Assembly (NCBI GenBank): GCA_900546735.1
Contig: URDW01000056.1
Location: 1 to 12,670 of the forward strand
Direction of reading: 5' to 3'
Source of the DNA: an uncultured Oscillospiraceae bacterium
GTDB lineage: Bacteria; Bacillota; Clostridia; Oscillospirales; Acutalibacteraceae
DNA length: 12,670 bases
In this document: in pieces, positions 1 to 5,906 of the stretch
How the letters are laid out: the number at the start of each line of letters is the position of its first letter
Position numbering within the stretch: the stretch's first letter is position 1
Position numbers and translations under genes: made by a program
The notes under the pieces: model-generated
Database searches by the model: none
What the model was told of the DNA's origin: nothing
Seen by the model: the letters and a program-made list of their open reading frames with translations, nothing else

Positions 1-111
1 TTTTTATAAATTTTTCAAAATTATTTTTTACCATATGAAAAATTCCGGCGCTGCACGAAAAACAGGAACAAAACATCCAAAATCAGACAGGCGGCCAAAA
101 CAGACCGCAGC

Positions 112-139
112 AAAAAAGCCTTTCCGCACGGAAAGGCTT
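112..139 (-). terminator. Rho-independent terminator of the minus-strand unit
   Basis: On the minus strand a perfect 10-bp stem (arms 130-139 and 116-125, 4-nt loop GTGC) is followed directly by a run of six T (complement of 112-117). It lies 24 nt beyond the stop codon of the 164-718 gene and ends the AIM24/hypothetical unit. The 111 bp further left are AT-rich and show no gene I can support. Confidence 0.9.
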
Positions 140-163
140 CAGGCTGTTGACAAACAAGGCAGA

Positions 164-718
164 TCATTCTTTTTCCGCCAGCTCGGCAATGACCATGTCG
201 GTCACGGTAAACGTGCCGTCGTCGGCCGGCTTGACCTCCACCAGGCAGAGCGCGCCGTCCCACACAGTCTGTGTTTCCCCGGCGGCGTTCGTAACGCTCT
301 GGTCGACCGTGACCCAAAGGTAACCCTTGCCAAGCAGTTCGCGGTAGGCCACGAATGTGACCTCGCTGTCAGCCAGCGTATAGGACGGATCACGCACAGC
401 GTTACAGCAGCACAGCGACTGCAGGCGCGTATCCACCGGGCACTGGCTGGCCTGCGTGCCGGTGTAAGAAACGGCCGTTTGCACCTCCTCCAGGATCGGG
501 GCAGCCACCTCCTGCTGTTCGGCCTTTTTGTCGGCATCGCCCTTTTCGGTCGGGGCAAACGACAGCGTTTCGTAGCGCAGGTAGCCGAATGCCGGGCGCG
601 CGTCTTTATAATCATCAAAAGCATCGCCCTTGTCGATGACCGACCAGGCGCCCACGCCCATCACACACAGAAGCGCCAGACAGCACAGTAAAAACGCCAC
701 TTTTTCCAGTTTTCGCAT
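164..718 (-). CDS. Hypothetical membrane-anchored protein (184 aa)
   Basis: I do not recognise the family. The start is the ATG at 716-718, because a GGAG lies 9 nt upstream (728-731) and the protein then opens with a signal or anchor sequence: a basic start (MRKLEK) and a hydrophobic, Cys-containing segment at about residues 7-25. The rest is predicted to sit outside the membrane. It includes a charged linker (about 56-80), then a more structured portion with Cys93 and a CCC triplet (103-105), and a beta-rich end (about 113-180). No lipobox was evident. It lies 103 bp downstream of the AIM24-family gene on the same strand and no clear promoter was seen between them, so co-transcription by read-through of a weak hairpin is likely. 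Long upstream in-frame ORF sequence lacks a ribosome site and was excluded. The gene call is solid; its function is unknown. Confidence 0.8.
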   Translation of the reverse strand: MRKLEKVAFLLCCLALLCVMGVGAWSVIDKGDAFDDYKDARPAFGYLRYETLSFAPTEKGDADKKAEQQEVAAPILEEVQTAVSYTGTQASQCPVDTRLQSLCCCNAVRDPSYTLADSEVTFVAYRELLGKGYLWVTVDQSVTNAAGETQTVWDGALCLVEVKPADDGTFTVTDMVIAELAEKE

Positions 719-758
719 AAAAACATCTCCAAAAAGCCGGGGCAAACGCCCGCGGTTT

Positions 759-802
759 AAAATAAACGCACGCCGGCCGCGCCCGATCGCCCGGCCGGCG
801 TA
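759..802 (-). terminator. Possible weak terminator or attenuating hairpin after the AIM24 gene
   Basis: A perfect 10-bp GC-rich inverted repeat (771-780 with 793-802, 12-nt loop) is followed on the minus strand by GCG and then the T-rich TTTATTTT. The T tract is interrupted and offset, so this is probably a partial terminator or an intercistronic RNA-stabilising hairpin. It lies 20 nt after the AIM24-family stop codon. Confidence 0.5.
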
Positions 803-821
803 CACGGCAAACGCTGCAAAA

Positions 822-1502
822 TCAGCTGCCGGTCACCATAAACGGCTGCAGCGCACTGGCCAGGCGCGGAATGGGCATAGACTGCAGCACCACGCGGCCC
901 GGGCCGGTGACCTTGGTGTTGAACAGACCTTCGCCGCCGAACACCACATTTTTTACGCCTTTGACCGCCTGCACATCCATTTGGCAGGTGGCGTCCATCA
1001 TGACCACATAGCCGGTGTTGGCCAGAATGCTCTGCCCCGGCGCCAGGTCATAGGTGGTGCAGCTGCCGTCCACCTCAATAAACGCCTTGCCGCTGCCGGA
1101 CAGGCGCTGCATGATAAAGCCCTCGCCGCCGAACAGGCCGGCGCCCAGCTTTTTGCGGAAGAACATGGAAAGCTCCACGCTCCTTTGCGAAGCGAGGTAG
1201 CACGTTTTCTGCACGATGATATCTTTACCCGGCGCAATGTCGACCGCCAGGATCTCGCCCGGGAACGACGAGGCAAACGCCACGAGCCCCTGGCCGCCGC
1301 GCGCGGTATAAACATTCTGAAACAGGCGTTCGCCGCTGACCATGCGTGAAAACACCTTGCCGACGCCGCCGTTCGAGGTGGTGGTCATTTCCATATTTTC
1401 ACTCATCCAGGCCATGGAGCCGCTCTCGGTCACCATGGACTCCTCTGCCTCCAGCGTGCACACGAGCACCGGCAGCGGTGCGCCTTTGATTTCATACTGC
1501 AT
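822..1502 (-). CDS. AIM24 / TIGR00266 family protein (226 aa)
   Basis: The product resembles the AIM24/TIGR00266 family, all-beta proteins of about 220-260 residues that are widespread in bacteria, share their fold with the yeast mitochondrial protein Aim24, and have no settled biochemical role in bacteria. Seen here: the N-terminal strand MQYEIKG, glycine-rich turns such as GLFGGEGFI (about 122-130), and the C-terminal signature FGGEGLFNTKVTGPG (about 188-202) followed by a VVLQSMP strand. No signal peptide or membrane segment is present, so it is probably cytoplasmic. The ATG at 1500-1502 was chosen because GGAGG (1510-1514) sits just upstream and the alignable domain starts there; the reading frame is open for 36 more codons upstream but crosses the promoter. 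It is transcribed from a good promoter at 1572-1600, divergently from feoAB, with the 164-718 gene downstream. Confidence 0.85.
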   Translation of the reverse strand: MQYEIKGAPLPVLVCTLEAEESMVTESGSMAWMSENMEMTTTSNGGVGKVFSRMVSGERLFQNVYTARGGQGLVAFASSFPGEILAVDIAPGKDIIVQKTCYLASQRSVELSMFFRKKLGAGLFGGEGFIMQRLSGSGKAFIEVDGSCTTYDLAPGQSILANTGYVVMMDATCQMDVQAVKGVKNVVFGGEGLFNTKVTGPGRVVLQSMPIPRLASALQPFMVTGS

Positions 1503-1571
1503 AAAAAAGCCTCCTTCATCTGTAAATATATGCCAAAAGGCACGACAAAACGAAACGTTTAAGCCAGTTTT

Positions 1572-1600
1572 AGTATACCATTGCAGCGGCGCCTTTTCAA
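1572..1600 (-). promoter_or_regulatory. Sigma-A promoter of the AIM24-family gene
   Basis: Read on the minus strand: -35 TTGAAA (1600-1595), 17-bp spacer, -10 TATACT (1577-1572) preceded by TGG, an extended -10. Transcription would start near 1565, leaving a leader of about 60 nt. A perfect 10-bp palindrome TTCTTAAGAA (1623-1632) lies about 22 bp upstream of the -35 and could be a binding site. Confidence 0.8.
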
Positions 1601-1690
1601 CAAAAATCACAAAAAACCAGAATTCTTAAGAAATGCGCCCGGCAATTTGTCAAAATTTTAAAATAACCCGTACGTAGGGCCCGCCGCCCC

Positions 1691-1719
1691 TTGACAAAAA
1701 AGTTAGAGTGTGCTAACCT
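1691..1719 (+). promoter_or_regulatory. Probable feoAB promoter
   Basis: A consensus -35 TTGACA (1691-1696) is followed after 17 bp by TAACCT (1714-1719), a poor -10 match that is preceded by TGC, so it may work as an extended -10. An inverted repeat overlaps spacer and -10 (separate entry). A TATAAT at 1760-1765 could be the -10 of a second promoter, but no good -35 sits at the right distance. The leader to feoA would be about 115 nt. Confidence 0.6.
1702..1717. promoter_or_regulatory. Candidate iron-repressor operator
   Basis: The inverted repeat GTTAG-N6-CTAAC (1702-1706 and 1713-1717) covers the spacer and -10 of the feo promoter, where a bound repressor would block RNA polymerase. The half-sites are the same pentamers found in DtxR/IdeR-type boxes, but there they are 1 bp apart, while here they are 6 bp apart (one helical turn start to start). 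A DtxR/MntR-family iron repressor is therefore a reasonable but unproven reader. Confidence 0.5.
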
Positions 1720-1746
1720 TTACATGAAAAGCAGAGGACAGCGCCC

Positions 1747-1766
1747 TATTATATATGTATATAATA
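1747..1766. repeat. Perfect 20-bp AT palindrome in the feo leader
   Basis: Arms TATTATATA (1747-1755) and TATATAATA (1758-1766) flank a 2-nt centre TG. All 18 arm bases pair. It lies between the feo promoter and feoA and includes a TATAAT. It may be an operator or part of a second promoter; chance is possible in AT-rich DNA. Confidence 0.5.
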
Positions 1767-1840
1767 AGGAATATAAATGAAGCAAAGCGCTTCTGCCGAT
1801 TTTGCAAACAGCCGCGCCTGCGGCGGGGAGGAACATACAT

Positions 1841-2062
1841 ATGACACTGAAAGACGCAAAGGTCGGCCAGACCGTGCGCGTGGTGCGCCTGAACGGCGAC
1901 GGCGCGCTGAAGCGGCGCATTATGGACATGGGCATTACGAAGGGCACCCGTCTTTATGTAAAAAAGCTGGCGCCGCTCGGCGACCCGATGGAGCTGACGG
2001 TGCGCGGCTACGAGCTGTCGCTGCGCAAGGCCGACGCGCAGATGGTGGAGGTGGAGCCATGA
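1841..2062 (+). CDS. feoA: Ferrous iron transport protein A
   Basis: FeoA is a small cytoplasmic SH3-like protein that works with FeoB in Fe(II) uptake. The 73-aa product has the usual length and pattern: a KVGQTVRVVRL strand (about 7-17), an RRIMDMGITKGTRLYV segment (about 25-40, the family's R-x-x-[ML]-G-[IL]-x-x-G motif), and a C-terminal ELTVRGYELSLRKADAQMV stretch that matches the usual R-G-x-x-[IL]-[AS]-[IL]-R end. The ATG at 1841 is preceded by GGGGAGGA (1825-1832) at 8 nt. A small GC hairpin (1811-1824) touches the upstream edge of this site. Its TGA overlaps the feoB start (ATGA, 2059-2062), which indicates translational coupling. Confidence 0.95.
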   Translation: MTLKDAKVGQTVRVVRLNGDGALKRRIMDMGITKGTRLYVKKLAPLGDPMELTVRGYELSLRKADAQMVEVEP

Positions 2063-4158
2063 TCAAAATTGCACTTGTGGGCAACCCGAACTGCGGCAAA
2101 ACGCTGCTGTTCAACCGCATCACCGGCTCCAACCAATATGTGGGCAACTGGCCCGGCGTGACCGTGGAGAAAAAAGAAGGCCGCATTGAGGGCGAAAACG
2201 ACGTGATCATCACCGACCTGCCGGGCGTTTACAGCCTGTCGCCCTACACGCCCGAAGAGCTGGTGGCGCGCAACTACCTGGTCAAGGAAAAGCCAGACGT
2301 TATTTTAAACGTGGTGGACGGCACCAACATTGAGCGCAACCTTTACCTGACGACCCAGGTGTGCGAGATGGGCGTGCCGGTCGTGATGGCCATCAACATG
2401 ATGGACGTGGTGCGCAAAAACGGCGACGAGATCCACCCGGACGAGATCGCCGAGCACTTCGGCTGCACGGTGTTTGAAATTTCGGCGCTCAAGGGCACCG
2501 GGGTAAAAAAGGCCGTAAAGCGCGCGATCGAGCTGGCGCGCAGCAACACCGGCATCCCGCCCGTGCACCACTCGTTTGACGACCGGGTGGAGAGCGTGAT
2601 CCACCACATTTCCAGCCTTTTGCCGGGCAGCGTCGACATGCGCAAGCGCCGCTTTTATGCGACAAAGCTGTTTGAGCGCGACGAGGCTGTGCTCAAAGAG
2701 CTGGCCATGCCGCCCGGCGCGGAAGAGGGTATCCGGCGGTGCGAAGCGTTTTACGGCGACACGTCCGACGGCATCATCGCCGACCAGCGCTACCGCTACA
2801 TCACCTCGGTGATCGGCGAGTGCGTGACGAAAAACAAAACGAAAAAATCCACCACGCAGAAGATAGACGACATTGTGACGAACCGCTTTTTGGCGCTGCC
2901 GATCTTCGCCGTGATCATGTTCTGCGTGTACTACCTGAGCGTATCGCTTGTGGGCGGCGCCGTGACCGACTTCATTACCGACGGCATTTTCGGCGCCGAG
3001 GGTTACCTGACCGTGCCGCTCGTTGCCTTTTTGACCGGCGTGGGCTGCGCACCGCCCGTCATCAGCCTGGTGCAGGACGGCGTGCTGGCCGGCGTGGGCA
3101 CCGTGCTGGGCTTTGTGCCGCAGCTTCTGGTGCTGTTTGCCTGCCTGGCGTTTTTGGAGGACTGCGGTTACATGAGCCGCATCGCCTTTATTATGGATAA
3201 AGTGTTCCGCAAGTTCGGCCTGTCGGGCAAGTCGTTCATCCCGATTTTGATCGGCACCGGCTGCGGCGTGCCGGGCATTATGGCCTCGCGCACGATCGAA
3301 AACGAAAAAGACCGCAAAATGACGGTCATCACCACCACGTTCATCCCCTGCGGCGCCAAGCTGCCGGTCATTTCGCTGGTTTCCGCCTCGCTGTTCGGCG
3401 GCGCCTGGTGGTTTGCGCCGTCGGCCTACTTCATCGGCATTCTGGCCATTGTGCTCAGCGGCGCCATGCTGAAAAAAACGCGCCCCTTCCTGAGCGGCGA
3501 CACGCCGTTTGTGATGGAGCTGCCGGCCTACCACATGCCGACTGCCAAGAATGTGCTCAAAAGCATGTGGGAGCGCGGGTCTGACTTCTTAAAGCGCGCC
3601 GGTTCCATCATTCTGCTGGCCTCCATCGTGATTTGGTTTTTGTCGAGCTTCGGCATTGAGGGTTCGCGCTTTGTGATGGTGGAGGACATGGACCGCTCCA
3701 TTCTGGCCTACGCCGGGCGCGTCATTGCCGTGCTGTTCGTGCCGCTGGGCTTTGGCGAGTGGCAGGCCAGCGTGGCCACGCTGATGGGCCTTTTGGCCAA
3801 GGAGGGCATCGTTTCGGTGCTGGGCGTGCTGACAAGCGACATCACCACGCTGTTCACGCCGCTTTCCGGCTTTGCATTTTTGGTGTTCAACCTTTTGTGC
3901 ATCCCCTGCATCGCGGCCGTTTCGGCCATGTGGCGCGAACTGAAAAGCCCCGCCTGGTTTGCCTTTGCGCTTTGCTACCAGACCCTGTTCGCCTACGCCG
4001 TTTCGTTTTGCATTTACCACTTCGGGCTGCTGTTTACGACGGGCGGCTTCTCGGTATCCACCGGCATTGCGTGCCTGATCGCAGCATTTTTCGTGTTCAT
4101 GCTGGTGCGAAGACCGAGCCGGCCGAAAAAAGCAGCCGCGGGAAAGGCGGCGGTATAA
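2059..4158 (+). CDS. feoB: Ferrous iron transport protein B (GTPase-permease)
   Basis: FeoB is the membrane Fe(II) transporter with an N-terminal G domain. At 699 aa it has normal length. G-domain motifs: G1 GNPNCGKT (8-15), G2 region around T35 in NWPGVT, G3 DLPG (53-56), G4 NMMD (113-116, the usual FeoB variant of NKxD) and G5 SALKG (142-146). A helical regulatory region (about 170-265) follows, then a multi-pass membrane domain from about residue 275 with two Gate repeats. The conserved FeoB segments EDCGYMSR (367-374), GTGCGVPGI (399-407) and FIPCGAKLPV (428-437) are intact, including Cys369, Cys402 and Cys431. The C-terminus is short and basic. The ATG overlaps the feoA stop; an open in-frame extension back to 1777 runs through feoA in another frame and is not used. 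It is an operon with feoA and the following Cys-rich peptide. Confidence 0.97.
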   Translation: MIKIALVGNPNCGKTLLFNRITGSNQYVGNWPGVTVEKKEGRIEGENDVIITDLPGVYSLSPYTPEELVARNYLVKEKPDVILNVVDGTNIERNLYLTTQVCEMGVPVVMAINMMDVVRKNGDEIHPDEIAEHFGCTVFEISALKGTGVKKAVKRAIELARSNTGIPPVHHSFDDRVESVIHHISSLLPGSVDMRKRRFYATKLFERDEAVLKELAMPPGAEEGIRRCEAFYGDTSDGIIADQRYRYITSVIGECVTKNKTKKSTTQKIDDIVTNRFLALPIFAVIMFCVYYLSVSLVGGAVTDFITDGIFGAEGYLTVPLVAFLTGVGCAPPVISLVQDGVLAGVGTVLGFVPQLLVLFACLAFLEDCGYMSRIAFIMDKVFRKFGLSGKSFIPILIGTGCGVPGIMASRTIENEKDRKMTVITTTFIPCGAKLPVISLVSASLFGGAWWFAPSAYFIGILAIVLSGAMLKKTRPFLSGDTPFVMELPAYHMPTAKNVLKSMWERGSDFLKRAGSIILLASIVIWFLSSFGIEGSRFVMVEDMDRSILAYAGRVIAVLFVPLGFGEWQASVATLMGLLAKEGIVSVLGVLTSDITTLFTPLSGFAFLVFNLLCIPCIAAVSAMWRELKSPAWFAFALCYQTLFAYAVSFCIYHFGLLFTTGGFSVSTGIACLIAAFFVFMLVRRPSRPKKAAAGKAAV

Positions 4159-4341
4159 ATGGCGGCAACGATCATTACCCTGGCCGCTGTGGCGGCCCTT
4201 GCCGCGCTGGCTGTTTTGACCCTGAAAAAAAGCGGCGGCTGTTCCGGCTGCGCGGGCTGCGACCACTGCGCCGGCGGGTGCAGCGCGTGCGCGCACAAGG
4301 AAAACTGTGCCGGTGGGCAAAAGACAGTGCAAAAGCGGTAA
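4159..4341 (+). CDS. FeoB-associated Cys-rich membrane protein (60 aa)
   Basis: This small protein matches the FeoB-associated Cys-rich family (PF12669 type), found just after feoB in many Clostridia. A single hydrophobic helix (about residues 3-21) is followed by a basic KK and a tail with seven cysteines (28, 31, 34, 37, 41, 44, 50) in CxxC steps. The tail could bind iron or another metal on one face of the membrane; this is not established for the family. The ATG follows the feoB stop directly (TAA then ATG at 4159), with a GGAAAGGCGG ribosome site inside the feoB end. It is the last gene of the feo operon. A role in Fe(II) handling or in FeoB assembly, as with FeoC, is inferred from position. 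Confidence 0.88.
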   Translation: MAATIITLAAVAALAALAVLTLKKSGGCSGCAGCDHCAGGCSACAHKENCAGGQKTVQKR

Positions 4342-4379
4342 GGCACCCTTGCCGCACGGGTGTACAGACCATATTTTAC

Positions 4380-4419
4380 AAGTCATGACCACCCCCTAAG
4401 AGGGGTGGTCATGACTTTT
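4380..4419 (+). terminator. Terminator of the feo operon
   Basis: A perfect 16-bp stem (4380-4395 with 4402-4417), 6-nt loop CTAAGA, ends in a short T run (4416-4419). It lies 38 nt after the last feo gene. The T run is short but the stem is very strong. Confidence 0.85.
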
Positions 4420-4461
4420 GTTGATAAAAAGTAAATTTTCTGTGCTTTTGCAAAACGGGCA

Positions 4462-4489
4462 TTGTAATTGCGGCAAAATATGGTATACT
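4462..4489 (+). promoter_or_regulatory. Promoter of the YjdF-like gene
   Basis: The -35-like TTGTAA (4462-4467), 16-bp spacer and -10 TATACT (4484-4489) preceded by TGG (extended -10) predict a start near 4496 and a leader of about 35 nt. The element lies just after the feo terminator, so the next gene is an independent unit. Confidence 0.72.
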
Positions 4490-4529
4490 AAACTGTACTT
4501 GTTGCAAACTTCGGAAAAGAGGATGAAAA

Positions 4530-5246
4530 ATGGCCTACCAAGTAAAAAAATACCCCATCCGCAGTGTGCCCAAGCTGCAGCTGGCCTTTTGGATCGTTGT
4601 GCGCATTGCCATGCTGGGCTGCGCGGCCTACTCCTTTATCATAGATCACGACCTGGTCATGGGGTTTGAGTCGGTATTCTGCTTTATCTTTACCCATTTG
4701 TGGGACATGTTCCAGGTGTTCGGCAACGGCAGCTTTATTGAAGAGGTCACGCCGCTGTCGCAGACCATGCTGAACCTGATCATTTTCATTGGCATTGTGT
4801 TTGGCAGCTACATTGGTTTTTTTGACACCGTGCCCCACTTTGACGACTTTATGCACTGCCTGAGCGGCTTTGTGTGCGCCTCGTTCGGCTACGACTTTGC
4901 CGTGATCCTGCAGCGCAAAAAGGGACCCTGCTCGGTGATTTTGGCCGCCATGTTCGGCATTATGTTCGCCATGACCATTGCCTGCGGGTGGGAGATGTAC
5001 GAATTCATTATGGACCGCCTGTACGACACCAATTTGCAGCTGGCCAAACCGCTGGAGGGCTTTGACTACGCGGCGGCCGGCTACCAGGACGCCGGCGACT
5101 ACGGCCTGATCGACACGATGACCGACATCAGCATGAACGCCGTCGGCGGCATTGCCGGCATGATCTTTATGATCGTCTACCGCAAAAGAACCGGCAAAAA
5201 AGCAGCCGCCAGGCTGGCCGCCGACACACCGGATGAAAACAACTAA
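4530..5246 (+). CDS. YjdF/DUF2238-like multi-pass membrane protein (238 aa)
   Basis: The product is an integral membrane protein with about six hydrophobic segments (about 17-37, 45-63, 80-98, 108-126, 136-156 and 203-219). Conserved-looking polar motifs lie near the membrane: FDDFMHCLSGF (104-114), WEMYEF (154-159) and DTMTDISMNAVGG (195-207). This arrangement, D-x-x-x-H...GF then WE..E and then D-T-x-x-D, resembles the YjdF/DUF2238 family of unknown function; I assign it from motif memory only. The ATG at 4530 has AGAGGA six nt upstream. Another ATG at 4523 is out of frame. The C-terminal 20 residues are charged and probably cytoplasmic. It is monocistronic: own promoter, a terminator-like hairpin straight after, and no functional partner nearby. 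The gene is certain; family moderately so. Confidence 0.8.
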   Translation: MAYQVKKYPIRSVPKLQLAFWIVVRIAMLGCAAYSFIIDHDLVMGFESVFCFIFTHLWDMFQVFGNGSFIEEVTPLSQTMLNLIIFIGIVFGSYIGFFDTVPHFDDFMHCLSGFVCASFGYDFAVILQRKKGPCSVILAAMFGIMFAMTIACGWEMYEFIMDRLYDTNLQLAKPLEGFDYAAAGYQDAGDYGLIDTMTDISMNAVGGIAGMIFMIVYRKRTGKKAAARLAADTPDENN

Positions 5247-5254
5247 AAAGACAA

Positions 5255-5283
5255 AAACGCCGCCCGAGTGGGGCGGCGTTTCA
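5255..5283 (+). terminator. Terminator-like hairpin after the YjdF-like gene
   Basis: A perfect 11-bp stem (5255-5265 with 5271-5281), 5-nt loop GAGTG, starts 8 nt after the stop codon. The T tract is only TTT, so termination may be partial; on the minus strand it is followed by five T, so it could also stop transcripts from the right. Confidence 0.65.
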
Positions 5284-5501
5284 GCGTGTCAAAATGGTGT
5301 AATGGCAACAAATTATACGATCTGACACGCTGAGAGACTGCCAAAAAGGCGAGCTGGATTTTGTATTTTGCGAGGTGGTGCCGTTTCGTCCAAATGCACG
5401 CCGATACGTTCGCAACCGCCTTTTGAATAATTTGTTGCGGCGATTGCTCGCTCCAAGCGTGCATTTCTCCTCTCCCCAAAAAGCCATGTGGCTTTTTGGG
5501 G
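5281..5501. repeat. Structured element, candidate dispersed intergenic repeat
   Basis: The stretch holds a chain of exact inverted repeats: 11 bp (5281-5291 with 5323-5333), 10 bp (5392-5401 with 5457-5466) enclosing a 6-bp stem (5411-5416 with 5434-5439), and 12 bp with a 4-nt loop (5474-5485 with 5490-5501). An alternative 12-bp pairing (5305-5316 with 5427-5438) would compete with these. The composition differs from the genes around it. The translation of the minus strand here feels familiar from small ORFs annotated in related gut Ruminococcaceae, which would fit a dispersed repeat; that is memory, not a search result. The outer limits are uncertain. Confidence 0.5.
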
Positions 5502-5541
5502 GCCCCTTAGGTACTGCCCCCGAGCAAAAGACAAAAAGCGC

Positions 5542-5566
5542 AAAACCGCACTACTGTGCGGTTTTT
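5542..5566 (+). terminator. Orphan terminator-like hairpin
   Basis: A perfect 10-bp stem (5542-5551 with 5556-5565), loop TACT, ends in five T (5562-5566). The left arm starts with four A, so it can act in both directions. No gene on either side is close enough to need it except the structured element at 5281-5501, for which it would be the 3' end. Confidence 0.75.
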
Positions 5567-5684
5567 CTGCTTTCAAAATGTTTAATTGCTTTTAAAGCAC
5601 AATGTGTTTTTCTGTTTGAAAAAGCAGTGAATCATTTTTTGAATTATTGTTGTGCGCGGTCCAGCCGGCTTTTTCGGCAGTCTG

Positions 5685-5711
5685 AACGCCGCCAAATCGA
5701 GCGGCGTTTTT
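5685..5711 (+). terminator. Second orphan terminator-like hairpin
   Basis: An 8-bp GC-rich stem (5685-5692 with 5701-5708), 8-nt loop, runs into five T (5707-5711). It is 119 nt beyond the previous terminator-like hairpin and no ORF lies between them. A weak promoter-like pair (TTGAAA at 5616-5621 and TTGAAT at 5639-5644) lies upstream, so a transcript of about 60 nt is conceivable. Confidence 0.65.
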
Positions 5712-5836
5712 GTGCGCCTGCGGCAAAAAATAAACGCTTTCGGCACATTTTTGTACAAAACAAACCAGCGTTTGTCAAAACCAGCCGTTTTTAGTCACAT
5801 ACGGAAAAAAGGCCAAAGTTTGTATTCAAATTATCA

Positions 5837-5864
5837 TTGATTTTGTGCAATTTTATGGTATAAT
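5837..5864 (+). promoter_or_regulatory. Promoter of the AraC-family gene
   Basis: The -35-like TTGATT (5837-5842), 16-bp spacer and perfect -10 TATAAT (5859-5864) preceded by TGG make a strong extended -10 promoter. The start would be near 5871, with a leader of about 36 nt. Confidence 0.8.
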
Positions 5865-5906
5865 AAGAGCAACAAAGAAAAATCTTCACTTTTCGGAGGA
5901 AGTATT

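Larger units (their letters stand above)
5247..5906. other. 660-bp gene-poor gap with many hairpins
   Basis: No frame here gives a protein I would defend: the longest ORFs have no ribosome site and run through hairpins. In order it contains the terminator of the YjdF-like gene, a structured element (5281-5501), two terminator-like hairpins (5542-5566 and 5685-5711), an AT-rich tract, and the AraC-gene promoter (5837-5864). The spacing of terminators without genes suggests small RNAs, or a degenerated or repeat region. Confidence 0.6.

Noticed and set aside
35..691. Plus-strand frame opposite the 164-718 gene
   Set aside because: Starts with an Arg/Lys/Gln-rich shadow sequence, no ribosome site, and runs through the minus-strand terminator. 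The minus-strand gene has a good ribosome site and signal anchor.
1777..2058. In-frame N-terminal extension of FeoB starting at the ATG at 1777, which has an AGGA upstream
   Set aside because: It runs through feoA in another frame, its translation is Arg/Ala/Gly-rich shadow sequence, and FeoB proteins begin at the ATG overlapping the feoA stop.
2305..3534. Long antisense open frame opposite feoB (409 codons)
   Set aside because: His/Arg/Ala-rich composition with no domain; it is the expected mirror of GC-rich codon usage in feoB.
5313..5576. Small minus-strand ORFs (68-87 codons) in the 5.3-5.6 kb gap
   Set aside because: Several overlapping frames, no ribosome site, and they pass through strong hairpins. 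Better explained as a structured or repeated non-coding element.
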